Below are positions 20,106 through 29,792 of a stretch of 64,000 bases of DNA, in pieces; position 1 is the first letter of the stretch; each line of letters begins with the position of its first letter. Location of the stretch: the NCBI GenBank assembly GCA_017522785.1, contig JAFWYF010000010.1, positions 62,001 through 126,000 on the forward strand. The letters run 5' to 3'. The position numbers and the translations under genes are program-made. The stretch comes from Bacteroidaceae bacterium (GTDB lineage Bacteria > Bacteroidota > Bacteroidia > Bacteroidales > Bacteroidaceae). Below the pieces are notes generated by a model that worked only from the letters and a program-made list of their open reading frames with translations, did not search any database and was not told the DNA's origin.

Positions 20106-21218
20106 ATGGATACAAAGCTTAATCACTCGGACTTAAGTGCCTTATTGGCAAAGGACAACTCTCTATCACAATCGAAAGCAGAACTATTTACCAAGACCTT
20201 TTTCGATATAATCATAGAGGGATTGGAAAAAGATGGAATTGTAAAAATTAACGGACTGGGAACATTCAAAATGGTGGATGTGGCCAGCCGAAGCAGTGTA
20301 AATGTAAACACCGGTGAGAAATTCGAAATAAAAGGACATAGAAAATTAAGTTTCACTCCAGCCGATAGCCTAAAAGAGAAGGTAAATCAGCCTTTTGCGA
20401 TGTTTGAACCGGTAGAAGTAAACGACGACTATGTCGATGAAGATGTCGAGAATAATGAGATTGTAACAGAGGAACAGACAACACAAACAACAGAGATAGA
20501 GGATGAGAATGTAACATCTGCGCCAGTAACGGAAATAGAAGACAAAGAGGTTGATAACAGTATTAGCCAAGAAGAAGAACAACAACAAAAAAAAGAAGAG
20601 GAAAAAATAGAAAGTGTTGAGGAAAGCAATATTGCAGAACCTAAATCTACACCTATAGTTGAAAAAGAGATAAAAACCGTAACAAATAACAGTTCGCGAA
20701 AATATAGAGTTTGGGGGTTCTATCTATTATTAACACTTCTGATTGTAGGCACATATATATATGTCTATAAATATAATATAGAAAAACCTGCAACAGATGT
20801 AGTTGCGGTAGTTAAACCTGAAAAACAGATAAAGAACATAGTAGAAGAAAAGAGACAAACTGATAAAAATGAGAAAAAGGTTACAGCAGACACTGTACAA
20901 AACAATAAAACAGTAGAAGAGGTTAAGCAGGCTGTAAATGTTGAGCCTACAGGTAATGAACAGTTCTTTATTACAAAAGAGTTGGAAAGCCTGCCACTTG
21001 CAAATATAACACTCAAGGACACAACCATGTATGAATGTGTTGGCAATATTGCAATTCACAAGGTAGGAGCTAACGAAACGCTCACAAAGATATCTCTAAA
21101 ATACTTTAAAGATAAAAAACTGTGGCCCTACATTGTTAAGCACAATAATATGCAAAATCACAATCAACTCGAAATAGGCATGGAATTGTCAATTCCGCGC
21201 CTTATTCCCAAAAAGTGA
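20106..21218 (+). CDS. HU domain - membrane helix - LysM fusion protein
   Basis: A 370-residue protein of three parts. Residues 1-95 are an HU/IHF-type DNA-binding domain (KINGLGTFKMVDVASRSSV and the NVNTGEKFEIKGHRKLSF arm). Residues 100-195 are an acidic Glu/Gln/Thr-rich linker. One membrane helix lies at about 203-222, preceded by SSRKYR, so the N side should be cytoplasmic. After a further charged linker a LysM domain closes the protein (about 317-366, HKVGANETLTKISLKYF, then IGMELSIPRLIP), expected to bind peptidoglycan in the periplasm. It starts four bases after the HU gene. HU proteins with membrane and peptidoglycan-binding tails occur in Bacteroidetes, but their work is poorly known; a nucleoid-to-wall tether is an inference from the architecture. 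Confidence 0.8.
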   Translation: MDTKLNHSDLSALLAKDNSLSQSKAELFTKTFFDIIIEGLEKDGIVKINGLGTFKMVDVASRSSVNVNTGEKFEIKGHRKLSFTPADSLKEKVNQPFAMFEPVEVNDDYVDEDVENNEIVTEEQTTQTTEIEDENVTSAPVTEIEDKEVDNSISQEEEQQQKKEEEKIESVEESNIAEPKSTPIVEKEIKTVTNNSSRKYRVWGFYLLLTLLIVGTYIYVYKYNIEKPATDVVAVVKPEKQIKNIVEEKRQTDKNEKKVTADTVQNNKTVEEVKQAVNVEPTGNEQFFITKELESLPLANITLKDTTMYECVGNIAIHKVGANETLTKISLKYFKDKKLWPYIVKHNNMQNHNQLEIGMELSIPRLIPKK

Positions 21219-21279
21219 TGCCAATAAGTTAAGTTTCCTTAATAGTAACAGTGGTTAAATCTCTTTTTAAAAAATTAAC

Positions 21280-21309
21280 ATTGAATATTAACTAAAAGAG
21301 TTACTTTTG
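21280..21309 (+). promoter_or_regulatory. Promoter of the Bat operon
   Basis: ATTG at 21280-21283, 18 bases, and a consensus TACTTTTG at 21302-21309. The start would be about 38 bases before the moxR ATG. Confidence 0.6.
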
Positions 21310-21353
21310 AAAGCAAGAAGATAGAAAAACAAATTAATTACATATAAAACATT

Positions 21354-22349
21354 ATGAGTTCAGTTATAGATATTCGTGAATTAAACGAAATGATTGAAAG
21401 ACAGAGTGGTTTTGTTACCAATCTGCAAGCAGGAATGGATCAGGTGATTGTTGGACAAAAGCACTTGGTTGAGTCGTTGCTGATAGGTCTTTTAGCCGAT
21501 GGTCATGTATTGTTAGAAGGTGTTCCGGGTTTGGCAAAGACTTTGGCTATTAAAACACTATCAAACCTTGTCGATGCAGATTTTAGTCGTATTCAGTTTA
21601 CTCCCGACTTGCTCCCTGCCGATGTAATTGGTACAATGGTTTATAGCCAAAAAGAGGAGCAATTCAAATCTAATAAAGGTCCTATTTTTGCTAATTTCGT
21701 ATTGGCCGATGAGATTAACCGTGCCCCTGCAAAAGTTCAGAGTGCACTGTTGGAGGCGATGCAAGAGCGTCAGGTAACTATAGGAAAGGAGACATTCCAC
21801 CTTCCCGAGCCATTCCTTGTTTTGGCAACACAGAACCCTATTGAACAAGAAGGTACATATCCACTTCCCGAGGCACAGGTAGACCGTTTCATGCTGAAGG
21901 TTGTTATTGGCTATCCTGAATTGGCAGAGGAAAAACGCATTATTCGTCAAAACATAACAGGCGAGAAGATTACCGTAAAACCAATTCTCAAACCCGAAGA
22001 AATTATAGAAGCTCGTAAAGTGGTTCGTCAGGTATACCTCGATGAAAAGATTGAGCAATATATTGCAGACATTGTATTTGCCACACGTTTCCCCGAGAAG
22101 TATGGTATGAAAGAACTCAAAGAGATGATATCTTTTGGTGGTTCTCCTCGTGCATCAATAAACTTGGCATTGGCAGCACGTGCATATGCATTCATTAAAC
22201 GTCGTGGGTATGTAATTCCCGAAGATGTTCGTGCTGTTGCTCACGATGTATTACGTCATCGTATCGGTCTAAGCTACGAAGCAGAAGCCAGCAACATCAC
22301 AGCCGATGAGATTGTAAGCCAGATTTTGAACAGAGTAGAAGTACCTTAA
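21354..22349 (+). CDS. MoxR-family AAA+ ATPase
   Basis: First gene of the Bat cluster; 331 residues. Walker A is GVPGLAKT (about residues 54-61), Walker B is LADEINRAP, followed by the sensor ATQNPIEQEGTYPLPEAQ, diagnostic of MoxR proteins. These chaperone-like ATPases work with VWA-domain partners encoded next to them, often to insert or activate metal or redox proteins. Its stop overlaps the DUF58 start (TAATG). Confidence 0.93.
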   Translation: MSSVIDIRELNEMIERQSGFVTNLQAGMDQVIVGQKHLVESLLIGLLADGHVLLEGVPGLAKTLAIKTLSNLVDADFSRIQFTPDLLPADVIGTMVYSQKEEQFKSNKGPIFANFVLADEINRAPAKVQSALLEAMQERQVTIGKETFHLPEPFLVLATQNPIEQEGTYPLPEAQVDRFMLKVVIGYPELAEEKRIIRQNITGEKITVKPILKPEEIIEARKVVRQVYLDEKIEQYIADIVFATRFPEKYGMKELKEMISFGGSPRASINLALAARAYAFIKRRGYVIPEDVRAVAHDVLRHRIGLSYEAEASNITADEIVSQILNRVEVP

Positions 22350-23218
22350 TGGAAACAAGTGAACTTATTAAGAAGGTTCGCAAAATAGAGATTAAGACAC
22401 GCGGACTATCACACAATATCTTTGCAGGTCAATACCATTCGGCTTTCAAAGGACGTGGTATGTCTTTTAGCGAGGTACGTGAGTATCAATATGGCGATGA
22501 TATACGCGATATCGACTGGAATGTTACAGCCCGTTTCAACAAGCCCTACGTAAAGGTGTTTGAAGAGGAACGCGAACTTACAGTTATGCTTCTTATAGAC
22601 GTTTCACAAAGTCTCGACTTTGGAACAATCAAGCAGACTAAGCGTGATATGGTAACCGAGATTGCTGCAACACTTGCATTTGCAGCAATACAGAATAATG
22701 ACAAGATTGGGGTTATATTCTTCTCCGATGTAATTGAAAAGTTTATACCACCTCAAAAAGGTCGCAAGCATATTCTTTATATAATACGTGAACTGATAAA
22801 CTTTACTCCGCAAAGTAACAAAACCGATGTAAAAATACCATTGGAGTTTCTTACTAATGCAATAAAGAAGCGTTGTACAGCCTTTTTGATGAGCGACTTT
22901 ATAACAGAAGGAGATTACAAAAATGCTCTTACCATTGCTAATCGAAAGCACGATGTTGTTGCCATACAGGTATATGACCGTCGTTTAGCCGACCTGCCCG
23001 ATGTTGGGCTCATGAAGTTGCACGATGCCGAAAGCGGTAGTGAAATGTATATAGACACTTCGTCGAGCAAAGTACGTAAAGCACATCGCGATTGGTGGAA
23101 CAAACAGAGTGCCACACTCAATGATATACTTAAAAAGAGCAGGGTAGATTCCATATCTGTACGTACCGACCAAGATTATGTTAAAGCGCTAATGACTCTT
23201 TTTGCACAACGTAACTAA
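22349..23218 (+). CDS. DUF58 protein, VWA-like
   Basis: A 289-residue soluble DUF58 protein, the usual partner of MoxR. The conserved block GDDIRDIDWNVTARFNKPYV is present, followed by a degenerate VWA domain with MLLIDVSQSLDFG (MIDAS-like D-x-S-x-S). The start overlaps the moxR stop. Such proteins are thought to couple the ATPase to membrane VWA partners; direct function is not known. Confidence 0.9.
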   Translation: METSELIKKVRKIEIKTRGLSHNIFAGQYHSAFKGRGMSFSEVREYQYGDDIRDIDWNVTARFNKPYVKVFEEERELTVMLLIDVSQSLDFGTIKQTKRDMVTEIAATLAFAAIQNNDKIGVIFFSDVIEKFIPPQKGRKHILYIIRELINFTPQSNKTDVKIPLEFLTNAIKKRCTAFLMSDFITEGDYKNALTIANRKHDVVAIQVYDRRLADLPDVGLMKLHDAESGSEMYIDTSSSKVRKAHRDWWNKQSATLNDILKKSRVDSISVRTDQDYVKALMTLFAQRN

Positions 23219-23260
23219 CAAAAACAAAAAGTTAGGAACCAAAGTACAATAAAGCATATA

Positions 23261-24337
23261 ATGAAAAAGATTATATATATATTTTCTCTTTTAATATCCT
23301 TTGCATTTACATCGACTGCACAAAATAGTGTTGTTGTAAATGCAGAGATAGATTCATGCCAACGCCTTATAGGTGAACAAGCGAGAATAAAATTGAAAGT
23401 AACGTGCGATGCAAACCAACGTTTACTCATGCCATCGTTCGATAAAGAGATTATAGAAGGTATTGAAATCGTAGATAGGATAAAACCCGACACACAGTTA
23501 CTTAACGATGGCAAACGACTCTCAATAACACAAGAGTACGTAGTAACCTCGTTCGATACTGCACTATATGTAATTCCGCCATTTGAGGTACTTGTAGAGG
23601 GCGACCCCTATTTCTCACAGGAACTGGCATTTGCTGTATATACAATTCCGGTAGACACAACCAATTTGGAGCAGTTCTTTGGTCCTAAAGAGGTTTGGGG
23701 GATACCTTTTGCGTGGGAAGATTGGCAAGGCTCAGTTTTGTATCTGTTTTTGTTAATAGTAACAGCAATCGCACTTACGTGGATAACCATCAGATACATA
23801 AACAATAAACCTATAATACGTATAGTAAAGGTTAAACCAAAATTGCCGGCACACGTTGTTGCATTAAATAAAATTCAAGACATTAAGGCCGACAATCAAT
23901 TGCGTCAAACAGGTAATGCAAAAGAGTATTATACAATGCTCACCGATGCTTTGCGTGAATATCTGTTTGAACGTTTTGGTTTCAATGCAACCGAAATGAC
24001 AACATCGGAAATTGTAGATCATCTGCTTAAAATTCAAGATAAAGAGAGTATAAAGGAGTTACGTGAACTTTTAGAGATGGCCGATCTTGTAAAATTTGCA
24101 AAATACAATCCTCCTTTAAATGAGAATGACCGCAACCTTCTCAATGCTATGGAATTTGTTAATAATACAAAGCAAACAGATGTAGACGAGAACCCTCAAC
24201 CAACCGAGAAAAAGATTGTCAATGAGCGTTCTGTAATGGCAAAGCGTCTGCTATTGCTTTCTATTATACTTTTATCCATAGCAACTATAACCGTTTTGGT
24301 TCTACTTATACTCGATTTGTACTATTTATTAAGTTAA
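23261..24337 (+). CDS. Bat-operon membrane protein with periplasmic and cytoplasmic domains
   Basis: A 358-residue protein between DUF58 and batA. An N-terminal signal peptide (residues 1-20, ending STAQ) is followed by a beta-rich exported domain to about 155, a membrane helix at about 158-177, a helical cytoplasmic domain (about 190-300, with KEYYTMLTDALREYLFERFG) and a final helix at about 333-356. The cytoplasmic part resembles the tail of BatD and DUF4381-type proteins, where the motif YxxLtdxLReYLxxRF is common. It is a standard member of this operon in Bacteroidetes, unnamed in the original BatA-E scheme. Confidence 0.75.
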   Translation: MKKIIYIFSLLISFAFTSTAQNSVVVNAEIDSCQRLIGEQARIKLKVTCDANQRLLMPSFDKEIIEGIEIVDRIKPDTQLLNDGKRLSITQEYVVTSFDTALYVIPPFEVLVEGDPYFSQELAFAVYTIPVDTTNLEQFFGPKEVWGIPFAWEDWQGSVLYLFLLIVTAIALTWITIRYINNKPIIRIVKVKPKLPAHVVALNKIQDIKADNQLRQTGNAKEYYTMLTDALREYLFERFGFNATEMTTSEIVDHLLKIQDKESIKELRELLEMADLVKFAKYNPPLNENDRNLLNAMEFVNNTKQTDVDENPQPTEKKIVNERSVMAKRLLLLSIILLSIATITVLVLLILDLYYLLS

Positions 24338-24343
24338 TAATTG

Positions 24344-25339
24344 ATGAATATGTTTTTCTCTAAAATAGGTTTCTTGTTACTTTTCATACCTCTGATTGGT
24401 TATGTAGCATGGTATATTTTAAAAGGGTGTAACCTCACTCCCTCAATGAAAATATCTACTACTATGCCATATATACAGGCTGTAAAGAGCTACAAGAACT
24501 ATCTGATTCATGTGCCATTTATATTACGAGTTATATCACTCTCAATGGTGATTTTCATATTGGCACGTCCACAGTCCAATAATCGTTGGCAAAATACCGA
24601 AGTGGAGGGTATTGATATTATGCTTGCAATGGACGTATCTACAAGTATGCTTGCAATGGACCTAAAGCCAAACCGTTTAGAGGCGGCAAAAATGGTAGCG
24701 GCAGAGTTTGTTAATGGCCGTCCCAATGATAATATCGGTCTCACAATATTTGCAGGAGAGAGTTTTACACAGTGCCCTTTGACAATAGACCACACTGTTA
24801 TGCTCAACATGCTTAATTCTGTAAAATGTGATATAGCTGCACAAGGTATAATAGAAGATGGTACTGCTGTTGGTATGGGTATTGCAAACGCAATAACCCG
24901 ACTCAAAGAGAGTAAAGCCAAATCGAAAGTGATAATTCTACTTACCGACGGTTCTAACAACAGAGGAGAAATATCCCCCGAGGCGGCTGCAGAGATAGCA
25001 AAACAGTTTGGAATTAGAGTGTACACCATTGGTGTAGGCACAAATGCCGAAGATGCACCATACCCCTACGGAGGACAGATTATTAATATGCCTGTAGAGA
25101 TAGACGAGCAAACATTGAAGTCAATTGCTACAATAACAGACGGAAACTACTACAGAGCTACCAGCAACTCCAAACTAAAGGAAGTATATGAACAAATAGA
25201 TAAATTGGAGCGCACAAAGATGAATGTCAAAGAGTTCAGCACACGCGAAGAAGAATATATGCCATTTGCTATAGTACTATTCGCAGCACTGCTTTTAGAA
25301 ATTCTTCTGCGTATCACAATTTTAAAGAGAATACCATAA
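24344..25339 (+). CDS. batA: BatA, von Willebrand factor A membrane protein
   Basis: A VWA-domain protein with two N-terminal membrane helices and one at the C terminus (VLFAALLLEILLRITI). The MIDAS motif is MDVSTSMLAMD, with the later Thr (GTAVGMGIANA) and Asp (LTDGSNNRGE). In Bacteroides fragilis the batABCDE genes were linked to aerotolerance. A TTG at 24341 precedes two close ATGs (24344, 24350); the first ATG is used, giving 331 residues. The paralogue batB follows after 13 bases. Confidence 0.88.
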   Translation: MNMFFSKIGFLLLFIPLIGYVAWYILKGCNLTPSMKISTTMPYIQAVKSYKNYLIHVPFILRVISLSMVIFILARPQSNNRWQNTEVEGIDIMLAMDVSTSMLAMDLKPNRLEAAKMVAAEFVNGRPNDNIGLTIFAGESFTQCPLTIDHTVMLNMLNSVKCDIAAQGIIEDGTAVGMGIANAITRLKESKAKSKVIILLTDGSNNRGEISPEAAAEIAKQFGIRVYTIGVGTNAEDAPYPYGGQIINMPVEIDEQTLKSIATITDGNYYRATSNSKLKEVYEQIDKLERTKMNVKEFSTREEEYMPFAIVLFAALLLEILLRITILKRIP

Positions 25340-25352
25340 AAAACTGAGTATC

Positions 25353-26378
25353 ATGAAATTTGCCAATCCAGAATATTTTTATCTATTTATAATATTACCG
25401 ATATTATTGGCGATATATATATACACCAACTATCGTAAAGCAAAGAAACTTAGAGCATACGGCGACCCCGAATTGCTTCAAAATCTCATGCCCGATGTTT
25501 CAAAATATCGTCCGGGTATAAAATTTTGGTTATCGTTTATTGCACTTGCTGTAGTTATATTTTTGCTTGCACGCCCTCAGTTCGGTGCAAAAAAGGAGAC
25601 TATTACTCGTCAAGGCATCGAAACTGTTATTGCATTGGACATATCTAACTCCATGTTGGCCGAAGATATTTCTCCAAACAGATTGGAAAAGTCTAAAAAG
25701 ATAATATCTAAACTCATTGACAGTTTCGAAAACGATAAAGTTGGTTTAATAGTCTTTGCTGGTGATGCTTTTGTACAGTTGCCAATTACAGGCGATTTTA
25801 TATCGGCTAAGATGTTCTTGGAGACAATCAGTCCATCACTCATTTCACGTCAAGGAACAGACATAGGAGGTGCTATCAGCCTTGCAATGAAGAGTTTCAG
25901 CCCGAACGATGGTGTTGGAAAGGCAATAATTGTTATTACCGATGGAGAGAACCACGAAGGTGGAGCAGAGGAGGCGGCTCGTCTTGCTGCGGAGAAAGGT
26001 ATGTCGGTATATATACTTGGAGTTGGTTCTACCGATGGTGCTCCCATCCCAATTGAGAACAGCAACGACCACAGAAGAGACAAAGAGGGTAATGTTGTCA
26101 TAACAAAACTTAACGAGGAGATGAGTCAGGCTGTGGCAGGTGCTGGTAATGGAGCATATATAAGAGTAGATAACACCAACAATGCTCAACGACTGTTAGA
26201 GAAGGAGATTGATAAATTAGCAAAGGCCGATGTAAAAACCGAAGTATACACAGAGTTCGATGAACAATTCGAGTTTATAGCGTGGATTGTACTTATACTG
26301 CTTGTTATGGATATCATTATATTACCGGGCAAAAGCCGTATTACAAGAAACATTAAACTTTTTGATAAACGAAAATAG
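25353..26378 (+). CDS. batB: BatB, von Willebrand factor A membrane protein
   Basis: Second VWA protein, 341 residues, with the same layout as BatA: helices near residues 8-24 and 55-75, MIDAS ALDISNSMLAED, later RQGTDIGGAISLA and VITDGENHEGG, and a C-terminal helix (WIVLILLVMDIIIL). BatA and BatB probably pair in the membrane and display their VWA domains on the periplasmic side, though the side is inferred. Followed by batC after six bases. Confidence 0.88.
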   Translation: MKFANPEYFYLFIILPILLAIYIYTNYRKAKKLRAYGDPELLQNLMPDVSKYRPGIKFWLSFIALAVVIFLLARPQFGAKKETITRQGIETVIALDISNSMLAEDISPNRLEKSKKIISKLIDSFENDKVGLIVFAGDAFVQLPITGDFISAKMFLETISPSLISRQGTDIGGAISLAMKSFSPNDGVGKAIIVITDGENHEGGAEEAARLAAEKGMSVYILGVGSTDGAPIPIENSNDHRRDKEGNVVITKLNEEMSQAVAGAGNGAYIRVDNTNNAQRLLEKEIDKLAKADVKTEVYTEFDEQFEFIAWIVLILLVMDIIILPGKSRITRNIKLFDKRK

Positions 26379-26384
26379 TATAAT

Positions 26385-27089
26385 ATGCAGAATATCAAAT
26401 ATATATTAATTGTAGTAGCATTATTGATTACCACCAATGCCGTCGCACAAAGAAATGCACGAGAGCATATTAGAAAAGGTAATAGTCTATATACAGACAG
26501 CATATATGACAAGGCCGAAGTAGAATATCTTAAAGCACTAGATAAAGACTCTGTAGGCTCTATTGCCAATTACAATTTGGGCAATGCGTTACTGTTTCAG
26601 AACAAAGCAGACGAAGCAATTAAACAATACCAGATTGCAGCCGGAAACGAAACCGACAAAACCAAACTTGCACAAATACATCATAATATGGGTGTAATTT
26701 TGCAAGGTGCAAAAGAGTTTGACAAAGCAGTGGAGGTGTATAAACAGGCTCTGCGTGAGAATCCACACGACAACATGACAAGATATAACCTAGCCTTGGC
26801 AATGCACCAGTTGAAACAGCAACAACATGAACAGCAACAACAGCAGGAGCAACATCAAGAAGACAAAGAGGAGCAGGAGCAAAATCAAGAGCAAAATCAA
26901 CAACAGCAACAAGAACAACAAGAACAGCAGGAACAGCAACGTCAGCAAGAACAACAAGAGAATCAGAATATGTCTAAAGAGAATGCCGAACAGTTGTTGG
27001 AATCGGCAATGCAAGACGAAAAAGAGGTGCAGGAGAAAGTTCAGAAACTTATGCAGGTTAAAGGACGTAAGCTCGACAAAGATTGGTAA
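26385..27089 (+). CDS. batC: BatC, TPR protein with Gln-rich tail
   Basis: A 234-residue exported protein: signal peptide to about residue 21 (NAVAQ), then three TPR-like repeats from residue 24 to 140 (KGNSLYTDSIYDKAEVEYLK, NLGNALLFQNKADEAIKQYQ), then a low-complexity tract of Gln and Glu (about 145-195) that resembles poly-Q linkers common in BatC. The end (ENAEQLLESAMQDEKEVQEK) is helical and conserved. The Q tract explains long reading frames on the other strand and in +2, which are shadows. It likely binds partners through the TPRs in the periplasm. Confidence 0.85.
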   Translation: MQNIKYILIVVALLITTNAVAQRNAREHIRKGNSLYTDSIYDKAEVEYLKALDKDSVGSIANYNLGNALLFQNKADEAIKQYQIAAGNETDKTKLAQIHHNMGVILQGAKEFDKAVEVYKQALRENPHDNMTRYNLALAMHQLKQQQHEQQQQQEQHQEDKEEQEQNQEQNQQQQQEQQEQQEQQRQQEQQENQNMSKENAEQLLESAMQDEKEVQEKVQKLMQVKGRKLDKDW

Positions 27090-27142
27090 TCTAACACAAA
27101 TAAGCGTATAATAACAAAACCAAAAAACATAATAAATAATAG

Positions 27143-28987
27143 ATGAAAAAGATATTATTTTCGATAATAGGAACCTTTGTAATACTCTCATCGGTATTTG
27201 CCGATGAGATATCATTTGTTACCTCGGCTCCAAATGCAGTAGAGGTAAACCAACAATTCCGTTTAAGTTACAAAGTGAACAGAGGCAATGTAAAAGAGCC
27301 CAAAATCGATTCTATAACCGATTTTGATATTCTTTCGGGGCCAAACCGCTCCTCTTCTTCGAGCATGTCTATTGTAAATGGACAAATGACATCGGAACAA
27401 TCTGTTACATTCACATACATACTGCTTGCAACCAAAGAGGGAACATTTACAATTCCCGGTGCAACCATTAAAGTTGATGGAGAAGAGATTACATCCAACA
27501 GTGTAACTATCAAAGTTTTACCAAGCGATTCAAACACATCTCAGGGTGGCCAACAATCGTCAAATAGTTCATCGATGCGCAATGTTGGTAACAGCTCATC
27601 GACAAACATTGACAACAACGACCTCTTTATGACAGCCACTCTTAACAAGACAAAAGTGTATGAGCAAGAGGCTGTTCTATTGACATATAAGGTATATTCA
27701 AGGGTTAATCTAGCCGGGCTCAACGGTAAAGTACCCGACTTAAAAGGTTTTCAGATACAAGAAATAGACCTTCCTCAGAACAAAGAGTGGCAGTTGGAAC
27801 ACTATAAAGGCAGCAACTACCGCACAATTGTATGGCGTCAGTTTGTGCTATTCCCACAACAGACAGGCGAGATAGAGATTCCTTCTGTAACATACGAAGG
27901 TATTGTGCAGCAACGAGTAAACACCAGCATGGACCCATTCGATTTCTTCATGAATGGTGGTCCACGTGTTGTTGAAGTAAAAAAAGCACTTGTTACACCT
28001 AAACTTAAACTGAATGTCGAGAAACTACCGGCAGGAAAGCCTTCTGATTTCTCAGGTGGAGTAGGTCGCTTTAAACTATCGAGCTCAATTAACCATCCCG
28101 ACGAATTAAAGACAAACGATGCTATCACTCTGCGTCTGAAAATATCGGGTACAGGAAATATGAAATTGATAAAGACCCCCGAAGTGGTGTTCCCCGAAGA
28201 CTTTGAGATATACGACCCAAAAGTAGAGAATAATTTTTCATTAAAAACAAATGGTTTTTCGGGTGAAAAGGTAATAGACTATTTGGCAATACCACGTCAT
28301 GCAGGCGAGTATGAGATACCTTCGATTAAGTTCTCATATTTCGATTTGGATACTAAAGAGTACAAGACAATAGAGACAGATAGTTACAAAATGAATGTTG
28401 CCAAGGGCAAAGAGAGCAGCAACGAGGCTGTAGCAAGTTTTGTAAGCAAAGAGGAATTAAAAATGTTGGGACAAGATGTACGTTACCTGAAACAAGGCGA
28501 TGTAACATTGAGCAAAAAGGGAGATTATCTTTTTGCATCAACCCGTTATTATCTATGGTACATTGTTCCGCTATTACTCTTTGGTGCATATCTGGCACTT
28601 CACTATAAAAAGATGTCGGAGAATGCAAATATTGCAAAAACGAAAACAAAAAAAGCAAATAAGGCGGCAATTAAGCGTTTGAAGGTTGCACAACGTCTGT
28701 TGAAAGAGAATAAAAAGAATGAGTTCTACGACGAAATACTTAAAGCTCTATGGGGATATATAGGCGACAAGTTGAATATTCCTGTTTCACGCCTGACAAA
28801 AGACAATGTTGCCGATGAACTTTTAGCAAAAGGTGTTGGCGAAGAACTTATAAAAGAACTTGAGAATGTGCTCAATGAAAGTGAGTTTGCTCGTTATGCA
28901 CCCGGCGATGCAAATGCAGCAATGGGTAATGTATATACTATGGCTATGAATGTCATAAGTAAAATGGAAAATACAATTAAAAGATAA
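27143..28987 (+). CDS. batD: BatD, oxygen-tolerance family protein
   Basis: A 614-residue BatD protein. It has a signal peptide (residues 1-20, ending SVFA), several immunoglobulin-like beta domains over about 450 residues (VEVNQQFRLSYKVNRGNVKE; the VTFTYILLATKEGTFTIP repeat pattern), a Ser/Asn-rich linker near 133-155, one membrane helix at about 473-490 and a cytoplasmic helical domain (FYDEILKALWGYIGDKLNIP). This matches the oxygen-tolerance family. It ends one base before the batE start. Confidence 0.9.
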   Translation: MKKILFSIIGTFVILSSVFADEISFVTSAPNAVEVNQQFRLSYKVNRGNVKEPKIDSITDFDILSGPNRSSSSSMSIVNGQMTSEQSVTFTYILLATKEGTFTIPGATIKVDGEEITSNSVTIKVLPSDSNTSQGGQQSSNSSSMRNVGNSSSTNIDNNDLFMTATLNKTKVYEQEAVLLTYKVYSRVNLAGLNGKVPDLKGFQIQEIDLPQNKEWQLEHYKGSNYRTIVWRQFVLFPQQTGEIEIPSVTYEGIVQQRVNTSMDPFDFFMNGGPRVVEVKKALVTPKLKLNVEKLPAGKPSDFSGGVGRFKLSSSINHPDELKTNDAITLRLKISGTGNMKLIKTPEVVFPEDFEIYDPKVENNFSLKTNGFSGEKVIDYLAIPRHAGEYEIPSIKFSYFDLDTKEYKTIETDSYKMNVAKGKESSNEAVASFVSKEELKMLGQDVRYLKQGDVTLSKKGDYLFASTRYYLWYIVPLLLFGAYLALHYKKMSENANIAKTKTKKANKAAIKRLKVAQRLLKENKKNEFYDEILKALWGYIGDKLNIPVSRLTKDNVADELLAKGVGEELIKELENVLNESEFARYAPGDANAAMGNVYTMAMNVISKMENTIKR

Positions 28988-28988
28988 G

Positions 28989-29780
28989 ATGATGAAAAGA
29001 TTAGTAATTATAATATTTGCAATACTACCATTTGCTGTTTGGGCGCAAGACAGCACAGCAATAGCACAACCGGCCTATGCAGAACAGGTTGCAACAAAAG
29101 CTCTTGCCGACAGTGCCTATGCTCAAAATAATTATGCATCGGCAATTGAACTATATGAAACAATACTTGCTAATAGTGGAGAGGCACCTGAGATATATTA
29201 CAACTTGGGTAATGCATACTACAAGAACAATAATATAGCAAAAGCCATATTGAATTACGAGCGTGCACTGTTATTAAACACCAGCGATGAGGATACACGT
29301 TTCAATTTATCATTGGCACAAAGTAAAATTGTTGATAAGGTGTCGGAGAGATATCAGATATTCTTCATGAATTGGCTCTATGCCCTGATAAACACTTTTA
29401 ACATGACCACATGGGCCGTAATAGGAATAGTGTCATTCATTGTCTTGCTCATTGCACTACTTATATTCTTTTTCAATAATAGCATAGCATTACGCAAAAC
29501 AGGTTTCACCACAGCAATTATCATGTTGTTAGTAACCATTTTTGCCAATATTTCGGCATATTATCACTATAACAAACTGACAGACAGAACAGATGCTATA
29601 ATCATTTCGCCTAGTGTAACAGCAAAAAGCACCCCAAACGATTCCGGAACAAACCTGTTTGTTATACACGAAGGTCGTAAAGTTAAGATTATCGATGACT
29701 CCATGAACTCTTGGAAAGAGATAGAATTGGAAGATGGCACTCAGGGGTGGGTTCCTTTGTCTGTTCTCGAACGTATATAA
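28989..29780 (+). CDS. batE: BatE, TPR and SH3-like membrane protein
   Basis: 263 residues: signal peptide (ending VWAQ), TPR repeats over about 35-110 (EIYYNLGNAYYKNNNIAKAI), two membrane helices (about 137-159 and 167-188), then an SH3-like domain with LFVIHEGRKVKIIDDSMNSW and GTQGWVPLSVLERI. This is the typical BatE arrangement. Two ATGs stand together (28989, 28992); either could be used. Confidence 0.87.
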   Translation: MMKRLVIIIFAILPFAVWAQDSTAIAQPAYAEQVATKALADSAYAQNNYASAIELYETILANSGEAPEIYYNLGNAYYKNNNIAKAILNYERALLLNTSDEDTRFNLSLAQSKIVDKVSERYQIFFMNWLYALINTFNMTTWAVIGIVSFIVLLIALLIFFFNNSIALRKTGFTTAIIMLLVTIFANISAYYHYNKLTDRTDAIIISPSVTAKSTPNDSGTNLFVIHEGRKVKIIDDSMNSWKEIELEDGTQGWVPLSVLERI

Positions 29781-29792
29781 AAAGAGTAGGGT

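Noticed and set aside
26790-27215. Long Leu-rich reading frame opposite batC
   Set aside because: It is the antisense translation of the CAA/CAG-rich Gln tract of BatC; no promoter or family supports it.
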